Part shown: positions 24,901 through 38,000 of the stretch, one piece after another | Layout of the letters: each line of letters begins with the position of its first letter | How positions within the stretch are numbered: the stretch's first letter is position 1 | NCBI GenBank assembly: GCA_013399115.1 | Contig: VXAA01005234.1 | Span: 1,494,428 to 1,558,427 of the forward strand | Direction: 5' to 3' | Length of the DNA stretch: 64,000 nucleotides | Origin: Anseranas semipalmata | Lineage: Eukaryota > Chordata > Aves > Anseriformes > Anseranatidae | Made by a program: the position numbers and the translations under genes | Notes under the pieces: model-generated | Database searches by the model: none | What the model was told of the DNA's origin: nothing | What the model saw: the letters and a program-made list of their open reading frames with translations, nothing else

Positions 24901-27900
24901 TTTAAAAATAAATAAAGGTATTGATCGCTTACCACCTGTGCTCTGGACTACTATCCTGCAAATGTTTTTGCTCTGGGAACATGAAGCAACATATGTTAGC
25001 ATTAACTTTTCTGCCTTTTTATATAGCTATAAACAGATCCATTGACTCCCCCCCTTTTTAATTTTGCAAAAATAAATGCTTTCCTGGACAGTCAGAGTTC
25101 ATTACTGAGACAGAGCACAGCTTCCCCTCCTCCTGCCCACAAGAGCCAGAGTGAGGAAGCTCACATGGCACGCAGACCACCCATCTTTGATTGTAGCTGG
25201 TGGGGAAAAAATCTCTCCTTCCATATTCATATTTTTTTGAGTCTCTTAAGATCATTTTTCTTAGTAGGATATTTTTAATGCATCTTCCGTATCATAAAAC
25301 CTGTTTATTGTTATTTCTCTGAGCCATTTTTATTAGAGAGGTCTTTTTACTGAGTTTTATATTAAAGATTCTAACAAAGGCAAATAAAATTACATCTATA
25401 ACTAAGTGCATACTGTTACAAGCTTGCATCTGTCCCCATGCCAAGAAGAGGCTTTGCATAGTAAGGCTGTCCTTGTGAATACATAATAGAGTCAGGATTT
25501 TCAGAAAAGCTTGATACTCACAACCAGGGCCAGGTTCCTGTAAGAGCTCAGCTTCCAATTAGGCACCATTAGCAGATGACTTCAACCAGAGCAAACGTGA
25601 TGTCACCCTCCACTTTGGCTAGATCTGATCTGCCACGTCTTGGGGTCAGCATCGCTTCGGTGCGTGCTGTCGCTCCCTGCGCCGTGCGTAAGGGAACTCT
25701 TCCTCAGCCTCGGACCAGGGAATGGATATTCATGAAGCTTCACAAGCAACAGCAATTCAGGACTATGGAACATGAGGACTCTTCGGATTTCTGGGTAATG
25801 AACAGTTAAATAAGAGGTGAGCTTGGATAAAGAAACACAGTGCCCAGAGAGGCCAGGTGAAGTGACCACAGCTCCATGACATCTCATTGAAGCAGCCACG
25901 CATTAACTTACAAGAGATCTCCAGGGAATTTCATGTAGAATTTGCATTCTTGAGGTCTATGCTCCCTCTCCCACTGGCACCCTCTCTAGGATTGCCCAGG
26001 TCCCAAAGGCCTGACTCAAACAGCCCATGCACAACTGGGAAAGCAGCAGGGATGGGCAACGAAAGGGGCTGCCCAGGGTCAGTTTATATTTTTATTTTTT
26101 ATTTTTTAACACCTCTTTTCTCCCAAAGCTTCATAAAGGTGACAAATGCTCATCTACAGCAGTGAAAGAAAGGCAGATTGCTGCTCACACCACAACCCTT
26201 CCCGGGCAGGAAACGTTCCTCTGAGACTCCACGCTCGGGTTTGAAATAAGCTATTTTATCCTCAAAAAGCCGTTCTCCTCCCACACACTTGCGTCCTTTG
26301 CATGGCTTTCATCTTGGCAGCCTCCAGAAGACCCCAACTAATTTCATTTTGCTCACATTGGGTCAGAGCACAAGCTTCCCAAAAACGTAATTGCCTGGAA
26401 ACCCCGATGTTCCTGCAGCTGGGTCTGCAGGAGGGGTTTTCACACACCCCCTGGTTTGCAGCAGGGGAAGAGGACATGGGACCGGAGGAGGCGGTTATGC
26501 AGCATCTCTTCCTACTCAATTAACTCAGCGAGCCCGGAGGAAAGCTCACCATCTGCACAGCCCGTGAGTCACCTCAGGACTCGGGCAGTTTACTGTATAT
26601 ATTAGTCAACAGAAACAAACAACACAAATCCCCAGACATTAAAAGTCATTCTTCTTTTTCTTCTTTTTTCCTCAAATTTGGCTACAGATCCCTAATTATA
26701 ATTTTCTGGAGGATTTTAAAATATTTAATTGTGGTTTCTATAAACAAGAAGATAAATTACTACATCTAAATATTGGTTCTCAACAGTTACTAATGTCTCT
26801 CAGGGGACTGCTATTATTTTACTAAGACAGGAAAAATAGGTTGTAAAAGATTTTCTTTGTCTCTCCAGCTTACCATAGCAGGGAGTAGGTTTTGAGAAGA
26901 TTTCTTGTAATCGCCACTGAATGCTTTCTGGCTGATGACTTTAGACAGCATTATTAAGTAAACTAAAAAGGAAGATTGATTTCCAAGATGATGCACTGTA
27001 AAGTCATGACAAATAAAAGCTTAAGCTTTTATTCCAGAAAATGAAGGCACAGTAAATGCAATGAAGACAGTAAGACAGACACTGTAGCACCCACTACTTC
27101 CCCTTTTAAAGCTTCCAAGCTGGGTGGCAGACAGAGTGGTAATGGGAAAGTTTGGAAGGTTTGGGGGCTTAGGTTTGGATGAGCAACACAACATTTGTGA
27201 GCATCCCTGAGGCTTTTCCAGGCTGTGTGGATTTTCTGGATCTACGCTCATGGGGTGCAAGATTTACAAGAACATACTGATTCACAGTTTCTGGTTGGGT
27301 TAAAACAATACCCCAGGAGCATCTTCCATCCCAGTATTGCTCTGTTATGACCCAAATTAGTAACCAGACCGCGTGAGGTGTTCAAGGCTGAAAGGATAGG
27401 AAGAACAACTGCAGGAAAAAGAGATGGACCATAAAAAAGCAGACCTAAGGACATGAAGAATAACAGAGAGAGATATGCCAAGAAGTAGCTAAGCAGGGCA
27501 AAAGAACCTGGGGTGCAGAGATGACGAAAAAGGACCCAACAACAAAGAGATGCTGAAAATCATGAGCATCAGCCAGTCACTGCAGCCGAAACGAGGCCAT
27601 TCCCCATCCCTTTGGTACACTGGCTGGGCACGGGCTGCCCAGCTGCAGTTACGCGGTACAGAGTTTGACCTCTTGATGTTACAAAAAGAGTCACTAAAAA
27701 GGGAGAATCAGGAACTGATGATGGTATCAGGAACTGAAAATATTGTAGGCACCGCCGCAGCAGCTGAAATGCCGCTGCCAACCCTGTGACTTCTGCACTG
27801 TGACAGCCAGAGGAATCTGTTCCTGTACAGCACAGGGTTTCCGGTTGGTCTCCTGAGACCGTGTCACGGGTGGGAGCCTGGCTGGGACGCGGGTGCAAGG

Positions 27901-30900
27901 TTTTCCCCTCCTTGAGCATCTCCTTCCTTCCTGGTGCACTGCTTCCCTCTGTCACGCCAGCGCTGCGTCACCGCGCCATGAACCCGCCTGAGGAACTGCT
28001 CATGCTTCAAAACATCCCAGAAAAAAAAATCCAAGTTTGTGAGTAACTTCTGTTTTTTTGTTTTTTGTTTTTTAAACACCAGATCAGTTCCCTGGTTGCC
28101 ACAATGCAGCTCACAGCTGAGGGACGAAGGCTGTAGCTTGGGAGCAGTGGCCAACAGAGCAGAGGTGGAGACACCAGCATGATGAGCTGAAACTGCCACC
28201 ACAGCCCCTGCCCTCAGCCGATGGGCACCCAGCCCTCTCCTATGGTCTGGTGCCACCTCTAGGACAGGGTCAATGGTGAGCCACTAATGCAGGACAGGTC
28301 CTGAGAGAGGAGGAGCAGCTTTTGGAGCAAATGGGCTGTCTTCAGATGGGACTGGACAAGCAGCAGGCAGACAAGACAGAGCCCAGGAGCAGAAGACCTG
28401 CACAGGACAGGACACCCTGGGGTCTCCAGATGGGGGACTGATCAGGGAAAGGGACTTTTTTCATTTTTTATTTTATTTTTAAAAGCAGTGACATTTTGCA
28501 TTGACTTGTATGCATAGGCTACAGCTTGGCTGCCTTGGAATGAGTTTGCTTGGCCCAAAGAAACCACAGCCCTTGTCAGGACAGAAAAGCATACATGGAC
28601 AAGGAGACGCACAGTGAGATGAAGCTCAGCGACAGAGCCGAAAGCAGAACTCCTTCTGCCTGACCTCAAGCAGAGCCCCAGCCACAGGCTCCCCTGCCCC
28701 TTCAGCCAGCCCGTGGTGTGCTGAGCACTCTCCAAACACACAAGGAGAAGTGGTTCCCACCCAAAACAGCTTCCAGGCTCCATCTGGGCAGAATACAAGG
28801 AAAGCACAAACCACGTATGCAGCTATATTAGCTATGCATTCATAGGCACATACTAATAATAGAGCCCAGAAACTGCTCCCAGGTTACTCATCTTGCATGT
28901 CAAGCCAGTCCTCATGGTTTCCATAGGCATAGGGGAGAGGTGGGTGTCTTTCTTGGTTTCATAACAGTGCTGCACGCTGGTGTGCAATAAATAAAGATGA
29001 AATGGAAATAATCCAACCCACTCCTCTTTGAGCAGAGTTCAAGGAAAATATTGCAGCTAGAGACTATAAGCAGACCCAATAAATTTATTCCGCTGCCCCA
29101 TTCCCCTTTTGTTATTAGGGTGTGACTAAGACTTAGCAGCATCAACTTTAGGTCTTAATTAGAGGTTCTTGCTGCAAGCTCAAGGGATATTTCAAAACCA
29201 TGTTAAAAATATCATAGGAACTTACAGCATGCATGCAAACACGATGCAGACCTGTGAACCAGGCTGGCTGAAACACACAGTCATGGTCCTGGGATTTCTA
29301 CTTTATCTGAAACCTTGGATTCCTCTGGTGTTATATTATCTCCTGCGGATATCGTAGCAAGGGAAGGCAGAGGGGATTTAATAGGCTGCATCCAGCTGTC
29401 CTCAAATATTTATATCCAAAGGACTGCTGAGCTTCTTGAGTCAAAAGTGGAGAAAGTGGTACTGTATTATTTATAAGGAAAAGCTTATTGCCTGGGCTGC
29501 CGCTTGAGACATTATTGCCTGACTGTGCTTTCCACCCAGTGCTCGCTTCAGACGACTGAACTTGACCTATCCACCCATCATAAATTAAATTCTTTGATCT
29601 CATCTGTAACAACACAGAGCCTTCATAACAATAGATCAAACTGCAGCAGGGACAATATGCTTATTCTTTACCAACTAACTTTTAATTAGTAAACAGCACA
29701 GGGGAAGAATTCACCTTTACAGAACAAAAAGAAAAAGAAAAGGCATTTAGTACTTGAAAGAAATAGCCGATAAAGAGCAGAGGAATCTTTCAGAGCTCCA
29801 CATCCTTGTTCTGTTCATCTGAAAAACCACACCATCCCCAAACCATTAAAACCAGGATGAATTTCACATTGTAAGAAATCACCATGAAAGCAAACATCAA
29901 AAGGAACCAGGGAGGAGGAAGCAGATCAGGTGGTGCAGAAATAGCACGACGCCTTTTGTCCGCACTTCATACAGGAACATCTCTCCCATTATCTGCCTGG
30001 ATCCCTGTCCGGGCCCGGTTTCCCCGGCCAGGGCCGAGTCAGCCCCCATGCCTCTCGGGGTGGTCGATGTTTGTGGAGCAGCTGGGAAAGGCGCGCAGCA
30101 CCGAGTGCCGTGTTTATTTTCTGTTTGCACAGGGTGGGTTTATTATTGCAGAGAGCTTCACGGGCTGCCGTTCACACCAAATTGGTTTGGTAGGCTTGTC
30201 ATTTCCAGGTGAGCTTATCTGATGCTTAGCAGCGTGGCTTCCAGGCAAACACTTACACAAAGTACTTAAATGAAATTTTAGAGCAGCGGTGACAGTCGTG
30301 AAGTCAGGGACTTTCTGTGGCTGTGTGTCTTGGGTCATTTTATGCCAACATAGGAAAAAATCCCAAGCAAAGCTTTTTTTTTCTTTCTGCTGTTCCCGAG
30401 AGGGTGCAACGACAGCTCACCGCATCTCTCCTCTCTCCACAGCCCACGGTTTCAACAAAACTTGCAGGTATTTGCTGCCTTCCAGACCATCAGGTGCAGA
30501 AAGCATCACTTGGGAAAGGGAGCATGAGCCAACACGGACGGTGCACTCATGTCAGGCTCGTTTCCTTAGGAAGCCAGCCTGAACCCCCAGCACCGCTCGT
30601 TAAAGCCTGCCTGACACAGGAAGGAGACAAGCCAAAACCAACCCAAACCCTCTAAGTGGTGTTCCCACTTCCCAAGCAAACAAACCCAGCCTGCCACAGA
30701 CCACGAGCAGGAAGCAAGCCCACAGACAGAGATACTTCACCGAATGTTTCTGAGCATCAAATTCCTTGAGTTTAACCTCCCCAGACTGACAAGATGAGCT
30801 CTACCTGAAATCGCCTGTTGTGCCAGCAGTGCCCTCACCGGGGCTTCGAAAAAACCATGACACTCCACATCTTCTCATCCGAGTCTGATGTTAAACCAAA

Positions 30901-31654
30901 TAACTGCTAGGCCAATGTACTGGGATTTCATCAGCTATGTACATCTGGTTGTATACAGCTAGTTAGAACCCTACACAAACAATAATGATTCATTTCTTAA
31001 AAAATAATTCAATTTAAAAAAATGGAAACTTGCAAGCAGTGAATAAATAAGGCATCTGCAAATCTTTCTTCCAGCTGGATGTCACAGCACTTAGCTATTT
31101 TACTAACTGGTCCTAGGAAAAAAAACAAAGAAAAAAAACACGTGTTTAATCCCGAAACACAACCACTCTGCAGTGCAAGGCTGCAGGAGAAGCAAAGGAA
31201 AATCTGAGTTTCTACTGAAATCACAGGATGAGTTTCACGTAGGAAAAATCTTAATAAGCAAACTGGAATTCAGTCCGGACACCAGGGCTTTTATCAAAGG
31301 ACAAGTGACCCCTAATGACTAGCAGTGGGCAAGCCAGTCTCATGTTTTAACATCAGCTGCCAACTCCCGGCACAGAAGACATGGATACCCTGCGGGTGCC
31401 CCCTCTGACGTGTGATGTGAGGTGGGAACCAATGCCCAGGCTGACTCCAGGTACGCTTCCTGAAGCAGAAACATTTAGATTTGTTTTGTGTTCTAAATGC
31501 CCACTCTTGAGAGAGATTTCATTTTTACAAGACAGATAATACACAGACCAACGACAGATTTCATTAAGAGGACAAAGAAGACTGAGAATTTGACCATGGC
31601 TATTTTCTTTGGATGAGTTTTCAGCTGTTCCTTCAGAAGTTAAATAATAAATGA
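18997..31654. other. Long non-coding stretch, no gene seen
   Basis: This 12.7 kb block is AT-richer than the left end and contains no supported gene. Simple tracts are AAAC units at about 19182-19200, A-runs at about 19870-19880 and 19909-19920, and a T-rich (TTTTTTG) tract at about 28050-28072. AT-rich, TAAT-containing segments at 23.13-23.27 kb (attaattattag at 23246-23257) and 26.69-26.8 kb (taattata at 26693-26700) have the look of conserved non-coding sequence. A fragment near 21575-21600 (aaactgaggcacat) resembles the MIR motif but is too short to call. Confidence 0.55.
24204..24233. repeat. Perfect inverted repeat, 10-bp arms
   Basis: cagcttttag (24204-24213) and ctaaaagctg (24224-24233) are exact reverse complements separated by 10 bases. 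A run of this length is marginally expected by chance in 64 kb. It is neither followed by a T-run nor placed near a gene. Confidence 0.8.
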
Positions 31655-31725
31655 GTATGGTAAAGTGCTTCCATTGAAGTCTCTGGGAGCACTGACACAG
31701 GATGAAATCCTGCCCACACTGAATC
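31655..31725. repeat. Possible ancient amniote repeat fragment
   Basis: The words cttccattgaagtctctggg and aggatgaaatcctgccc resemble an old sauropsid repeat in which 'cattgaagtcaatggg' and 'aggatttcaccc' recur. The similarity is short and rests on memory. The family is not identified and the ends are uncertain. Confidence 0.3.
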
Positions 31726-31941
31726 AAATAACTGGCAAACAAGTCAAAGTTTGTGTGGCACGCATACATACATGTATACTTTGGACACATAAAAAGCACA
31801 AAACCCTTTGCGAACTGTGCAGCCACAACACCCAGGAATGACAAGAAACTCAAACCAGCAAAACCCACCCAGAGCATTGGCAGGACCCGGCCTTTGGTTT
31901 GCTTGCAACTGGAAGAATAAAAAGGGGAAATCCACTGCTTC

Positions 31942-32003
31942 GTGAATTTTGAAACCACAGTCACAACTTTGTTTTGTGAATTTTGAAACCACAGTCACAA
32001 CTT
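31942..32003. repeat. 34-bp tandem duplication
   Basis: A 28-base string starting gtgaattttgaaaccacag occurs identically at 31942-31969 and 31976-32003, giving a period of 34 bases. The two copies show no difference, so the duplication is recent (or kept identical by gene conversion). Alternatively it could be an assembly artefact. Confidence 0.92.
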
Positions 32004-35000
32004 GCATCCATTAAGTGTCGATACAGCTATAACTGCAGGGCAGTATCAAGAAGCAGAGGTAGACGTCTGGGAGGAGAGAGACCGGCTTTTCCTCCCATCG
32101 CCACCACAGACGTGCCGAGGCCGCGCAGCAGAAGTCGGTTGTGTTGCTCAGTGCAATAGCAGACGGCTTTGCCACCTACCACTGCTCGCCGCCTTGTCAA
32201 AGCCTCACATATTGTGTGTGGTCCGGAGTTGGGTCATGCAACCAGCCAAAGCCCTCTAACTCCATTTCCAGTTCACATCACTCTAATAGGCCCTCAGCTG
32301 GCCTGAGAAATTCCCAAACATCTCTTTCTACAAACAAGGAATTGGGTTTCTTTTGTCTTGCAATCAGGGGAGACAAATTCTCCCCTCAACCACAGTATAA
32401 TTTATTCCTTTTGGTTGTTATTGCCTCCACCTACTGCAGCTGTCTAGACTGTTTTTTTTTCTTTTTTCTTTTTCTTTTTTTCTCTTTTCCCCCCTTTTTC
32501 CTTTTTAGCTTGGGATTTTTTGGAAGCTGCCTATGCTTCTTTCCGAAACAAATTTATTTTTAGTGTCACTTTTTCCATTGGCAAGATATTATGGCTGAGA
32601 GAGCTGCTCTAAGGAACTGCTCTGCTTTCCATGTGAAAATGAAAAATCTGCCTGGTTGAGCGGAAGGCGCAGCAGAAGGCACCTGAGGTAACGGCGAGAT
32701 CGCCCGAGTGGAGACCAGGCTCACGTCAATGGAAGGTTGGCTGCTGGCTTTGCTGGCAGCGAGAAGAGAGCAAACCCCTTTCAACCCCAAACCTGCTTAA
32801 CCGAGGTATCTTCTGACATCCTCTGGGACTAATCCCCTCCTTAATTTGTCTGCTTTGCCATTTGCCACCCTACAACCCCCCAGTGCTTTCTGGCCATGCT
32901 CTCAGCATTAGTCTCACCACAGCTCCTGCTCTTTCAGCTCAATATTTTCTCCACTTTTAATCCAAAATATGGAGAAACACTCTTAACTATAGAGTTTAAT
33001 CCCACTAGAATGGTCATCTGCTTAATTGCCAATAGTTTATTACCTTGCAAAGAGTAAGGGCACAAAAATCCAACGATATTACTTTTGGAAAAGAAGAGGT
33101 GGACTTGAAATAGTTGCTGACTGGTCTCGCATTCCTCCAGTGCCATTTTTCAGCATCCACACCCCCAGAGCAAAGTCTTCCCAGCTCCTGACATCAGCCC
33201 AGCTTCACTGTTGAGCGCAATTCTAAAGAGCAGCAACACAGCCCAAATACAGCAATACCGAGAGGAAAGAAGGAAAAGCAATATATTTTAAAGCAAATCT
33301 TTCGGGCTTTTAGATGGGGAGTGGAGAGGTGGGGGAGGGCATTAAAAACACACGTGCACACAAAACCCCTGAATTAAGCAAGCGAGACCATTCCAGTTGA
33401 GCTGTTTCAGCCATTGTCTTACAACAACTTTAAACCCAATTGCTTCTTTTTAATGAGGTATTTTCTTCCTTTTAGCCACCCAAATTTAATCCACGATGTT
33501 AGTCCAACTCAGAGAACTTAAAATCAGAACATTGGGGCCTTTCCTAATCCTCTTAACTTGCCAAAGGTTTTCTGATCACACACCTCTTCCTTCCTACTTA
33601 AGACTGTTTTTTTTTCCACCACCCTTTGTCTTCTGTTTACAGCTGTGAAAAATTAGGATCCAAGCAGTAAAATCTCTACATAACAAATAAGCATTTAGAG
33701 ATGGCTTGCATGTTTAATTGAAGGAAACCAGGCATATTTTCTCAATTATTTCATCAACTCATGCATCTAGCAGTTCCCTGGGCTCAAATACTCAGCATTT
33801 CTTGAGGGACATTCTTTAATCTGCAGCTTTCAGTTCTACCAAATAATTACCTTCGAAAGATAAACACTGTCTCATGCTACGGTCACTTTGCACCTTTCAC
33901 ATGATGTGTTATGTCAATAAAGCTGTTGTGGTGCGACAGGATCTCACGTGGAACGCAGGAATCTTTGTTCTTCACCTCTTGCAGACCCTCCTGCCTTCTC
34001 AAGCCCAGCATCTCAAGAGAAGCCCCAGGGCTTGATGACTGGTCTGGTTGTTCCAGGGCAGCATAAGGGCTGACTGGACTTCTCCTGGGAAGAAACTGGA
34101 AAAGCTCTCATCCAGTACTGGTTGATTTCAGGGCTCGCAACCAGAGCAACACAAATATATCTAGGGTCTATCATTCCCTTAAACTGTGATCCCAAGATCA
34201 TGGCTGGATGAGCACAGAAGACTATCCCTACTAGGTATCTAAAGGACATCCTGTTACGAATACACGGAACCACACCAGAGTGGAGATTGCACATTTAGGT
34301 CTAAGAGGAACCAGCTATCCTTCATGAAGTTTAGCAACCAGAGAAGGCAGCAGGTGACTTCAGTGATTTTCCAAACATAGCCAGATTTCCTTTAAAACTT
34401 GTGAAGTGCTAGAGCTGCTGGCTGGGCACTGGCTCCTGGCATCATTTCTTGCTGTTGTACTCTACTAACGAAACCAAGTGTACATAAGAAACCTTTCCTA
34501 CCCCATCAACAATACATGCTGAGAGCGTTAGTTGCTTTCAGATAAACTGTGTGATACAGCGTAGGAAGGGGTGCTGAGCAATGCAAGAGCTGTGAGTAAG
34601 CAATTGTCAGACAATCCCCGTCACGTTCTGATCCAAATTATGTTTAAAAACAAAAATAAAGACACATCCTCCCTGCCCCTCACTGCATAGGTCTTCTTAG
34701 AGGTATGGGTTTTACCGAATGGGCCACTGACTTGAGATGAACTAGGAGCCAAGCCGAAGGGTTTGAACCAGAACATGACCTGGCACCTATCCCAAGTTCC
34801 TTTCGGGTTTGGTTAACATTCCCCACCCATCATTTCTCATGTGCATGTGCCACATCACTTCCTGGTTCTGATTTGCCTGCTATTTGCCCCACGGGTAGGG
34901 TGTTACCCATCAAGAGTCGAAAACCAGCAAGTAACCCCTCCTCCCCCTCCTCATAAACCCCACACCCATCTCTGAGGGATCCAAGCATCCCTGGCGGGAA

Positions 35001-38000
35001 GGAGTCCAAGAATTCTTTATGCACATAAGAATGTCCCCTTGCCACATCATAATCCTGTTTGCTACCAGTGCCACACACTGATGGTCTAGGTCAAACACCA
35101 GATGTTAATAAACCTCAGCAACAACTGCTTGGAGAAAATGCAGATAATTGGTCTCATACCTTCTATTAGGAAAAAAAAATCATGACGAAAGAAAACATGC
35201 AATAAAAAAAATGCATCTTGGTTGCTTTTAACATTCTTTTCTAAAAGCTAATTTTAGCTCTATGGTTGGAACTTAAAGGCAGATGCACATCTGGTGTAAT
35301 CTGCTTACTTCCACAGGTCTGGCCCACGGCACTTCTTTCCTCCTTTGCTCAAAGCAGCTGTCTCACACGGCTTGGGATGTGAAAGTGTAACGGGTTAATT
35401 AATGGGAGATTCACGATGTTTCCCTGCGCGCTCTCAGCTCCAGACAAACTTGGATGACGAAGGCCTCACTGCGATCAGGTGCTGACTGTAAAACAACTTC
35501 CTTCTGTTTCCCCCAGCATTCAGAAAGTGCTTGGGTTGTTCTGTCATAAACGCATTAATATCTGGCTTGTAGTCACCATTTGTTTCACCGCCTTTTGCTA
35601 CTACCATGATTTACATACATTTGCTATAGTCAAAAGAAGCCCTGAGCAACAGGCAGAAAATACTGGTCTGTGATGCCAGTCGTGCTATCTGTAGGTGCAT
35701 TTCTTCTGCCTTTGAGCCATTATTACCATATATGCCCTTCAAAAATAGTTTCCAGGCAGATGTTTATATTTTGCCATTGGATTGGCTGTGGCTCAGAGAA
35801 GATCAGATACAGTCAAATTCTGCTGCTACTGCAGATAATGCAAATCCCCCACAGATAAGTGAGGTCAATTATCTGTAATAAGTCACTGGAATTACATGCC
35901 AAGCAAAGAGTTCTGCATTAATCAAGAATCACAGTTATATGGGCTCCATTGCCCATTAACTCTAGCAGTTGGCAATGTTATTGATCAGGGATATTTTCCA
36001 GGATATTTCAGTCCACACTTTGCTCACTTCCTAGTCACGAGTGGTTCCCATTATTGGCTTGCAGGACCACGTTGCTTATCAAACCTGTTACTTCATCGCA
36101 CATACTGTATTAATACCCAGCATCAGGGCCCCACTTGGCTACGCCAGCAGCGATATGGGCTGCTGTCTACAAGTTAACAATTTTGCATGCGTGTTCCTAT
36201 ATGGGAGTAATCATATTAAAATACCTGAAACAGAGCATCCACCCCTCTACAGATCTTCATTTCCGTGCTGTGCAGAATAACCCTGCTCGGTGAGCCTCTT
36301 CTGTGCTGGGGGAGTTTTGCCAGGCACCTGAAGGTGAAGGGAGCAGGTCTCAGCAGTCACCAGCTTTTGTGGTTTTCCACAGTACATCCACACAGGGACC
36401 CAGAATTGCCATCAGCTGTTCAGGAGATATTTTTAAAGTTCTTCAGGACAGATAGCAGGGAGTTTGGACAAGTGCTTCTGCAAGGCTGTTACCCATGGCT
36501 CCCCTGAGAAGGTGGGTAAGACCCAATTTGTCAAGCTTCACACATGCAAAATGCAACTGCCCTGTTCTTCACATGCAACACATTCATCCCAGCCTCCTCT
36601 GCCTGCCACCACCTTATCCCCTGAGTTGCCATCCCTGTCTCCTCGGACACCAAAAGCTGCACGGATGGATGGATGAGACAAGCCATGAACTGAAGCAGCA
36701 CGCGTTCTCGACACCGAGACGTGGCCAGCAGCAGCCACGCACGCAGCGCAGCAATGCACACCAGCACCTCAGACGAGCCACACTTACAGGGTGAGAGAAG
36801 GATGGAGAAAAAAGGGCAAGTTCACAACCAAGCATCTCCTTTGCCTGGTGAGCTCTCAGCAGGCCATACCACAGACAATGCTGCCATCTCTGACACTTTG
36901 GCTTTCGCCCGATTTCCCATACAACAGAAAACATTCACAATACCCACACCGTGCCCTTCAGTCTGTCCTGCTGACCTTTCTCATTATGTGCTGGTTTTTA
37001 ACAGACAAAGCTGTAAGTGGCATTTATTTATTGTGCTATTTACAGGGAGGAAATTTATAAAACATGTTAAAAACTTTACAAGGAGAGTGAGCCTTTCCAA
37101 AAGCTCAGAAGCACAAACTCGGTTTTGCCAGAGTTTGGTTGCTTCATGCAAGAAACACAGCCTCTGCAGGGCTTTGTACCATTGAGAAAGGAATAACTTG
37201 AAGACAAGGAGTGGTACTTCTCCCTAGTACACATACGTCGGCAATTAGAACTTTCTCCAAGCTTTGCTTTTTAATTTAGTGTTTGCACACAGCCTGTTTA
37301 GGTGAAACAGGCTCACTCCGAAGAGGACAGTCAGATGCTGGAGCACGCAATAACTTCGTTTACAAGGAGAAAGGCGGCAGCTGGAGAAGAGGGGGAGAGG
37401 ATGTGTGAAACCCTGAATCAGTCAGTTGTTACCCCAACATTCTTCAAGAAATTGCCGTGGTCTGTATAATGTGGGTAGTTTGGAGCAGTTGTGCAGTAAA
37501 TATTTTTCCCCAAGCACTTTTCATGCTTGAGTTTTAAGGTTTTCAGAGGGATTTTTTATTTAAAAAAAAAAAAAAAAAGTTTTTTTGTTGGAAGATCAAC
37601 GACTTAATGAAAAAAGTCTGAGATGCAAGAGCAAGGCTATCGCTTCAAGAGTGCTTCCAGATTTACATAAATAACATTCCTGCTGCATAAACATCTTGGC
37701 AAAGGCAGAGTATCTAACCCCCTCCTACTCTATTGGCCTCCACTAAACTCTGCAGAATATTAAAACCCCTTGATGGTAACATGTTCTCGGCCAGAAACAA
37801 ATCATTAGTTTGGATGAGGGCATCAAACTGCATCTGCTCTGTTCCCTGAAGTTCCAAGTGCAAGAGATTTAGCAGGGAGGGGAGAGGATTTCTTTGATAG
37901 AGGGATTCAGAAAAACGGCAATTGATATAATTTTAAAGCAGATACAGATACAAGGAGATGTGTCTTTTACAGACAAAGACACATGGGAATGGTCTGGTAT

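Noticed and set aside
31353..31964. 203-codon open frame, minus strand, with some hydrophobic stretches
   Set aside because: It starts at GTG, overlaps a likely ancient repeat fragment and the tandem duplication, and matches no family I know. One such frame is plausible by chance in 64 kb.
32451..32512. Long pyrimidine tract ending in AG, considered as a splice acceptor
   Set aside because: The tract is a simple T-rich repeat and the following sequence has no recognisable exon.
34013..35098. Two minus-strand frames sharing a 'CVALVA' peptide about 800 bp apart, considered as paired LTRs
   Set aside because: The nucleotide similarity is limited to about 30 imperfect bases, with no terminal TG...CA ends, primer-binding site or target duplication visible.
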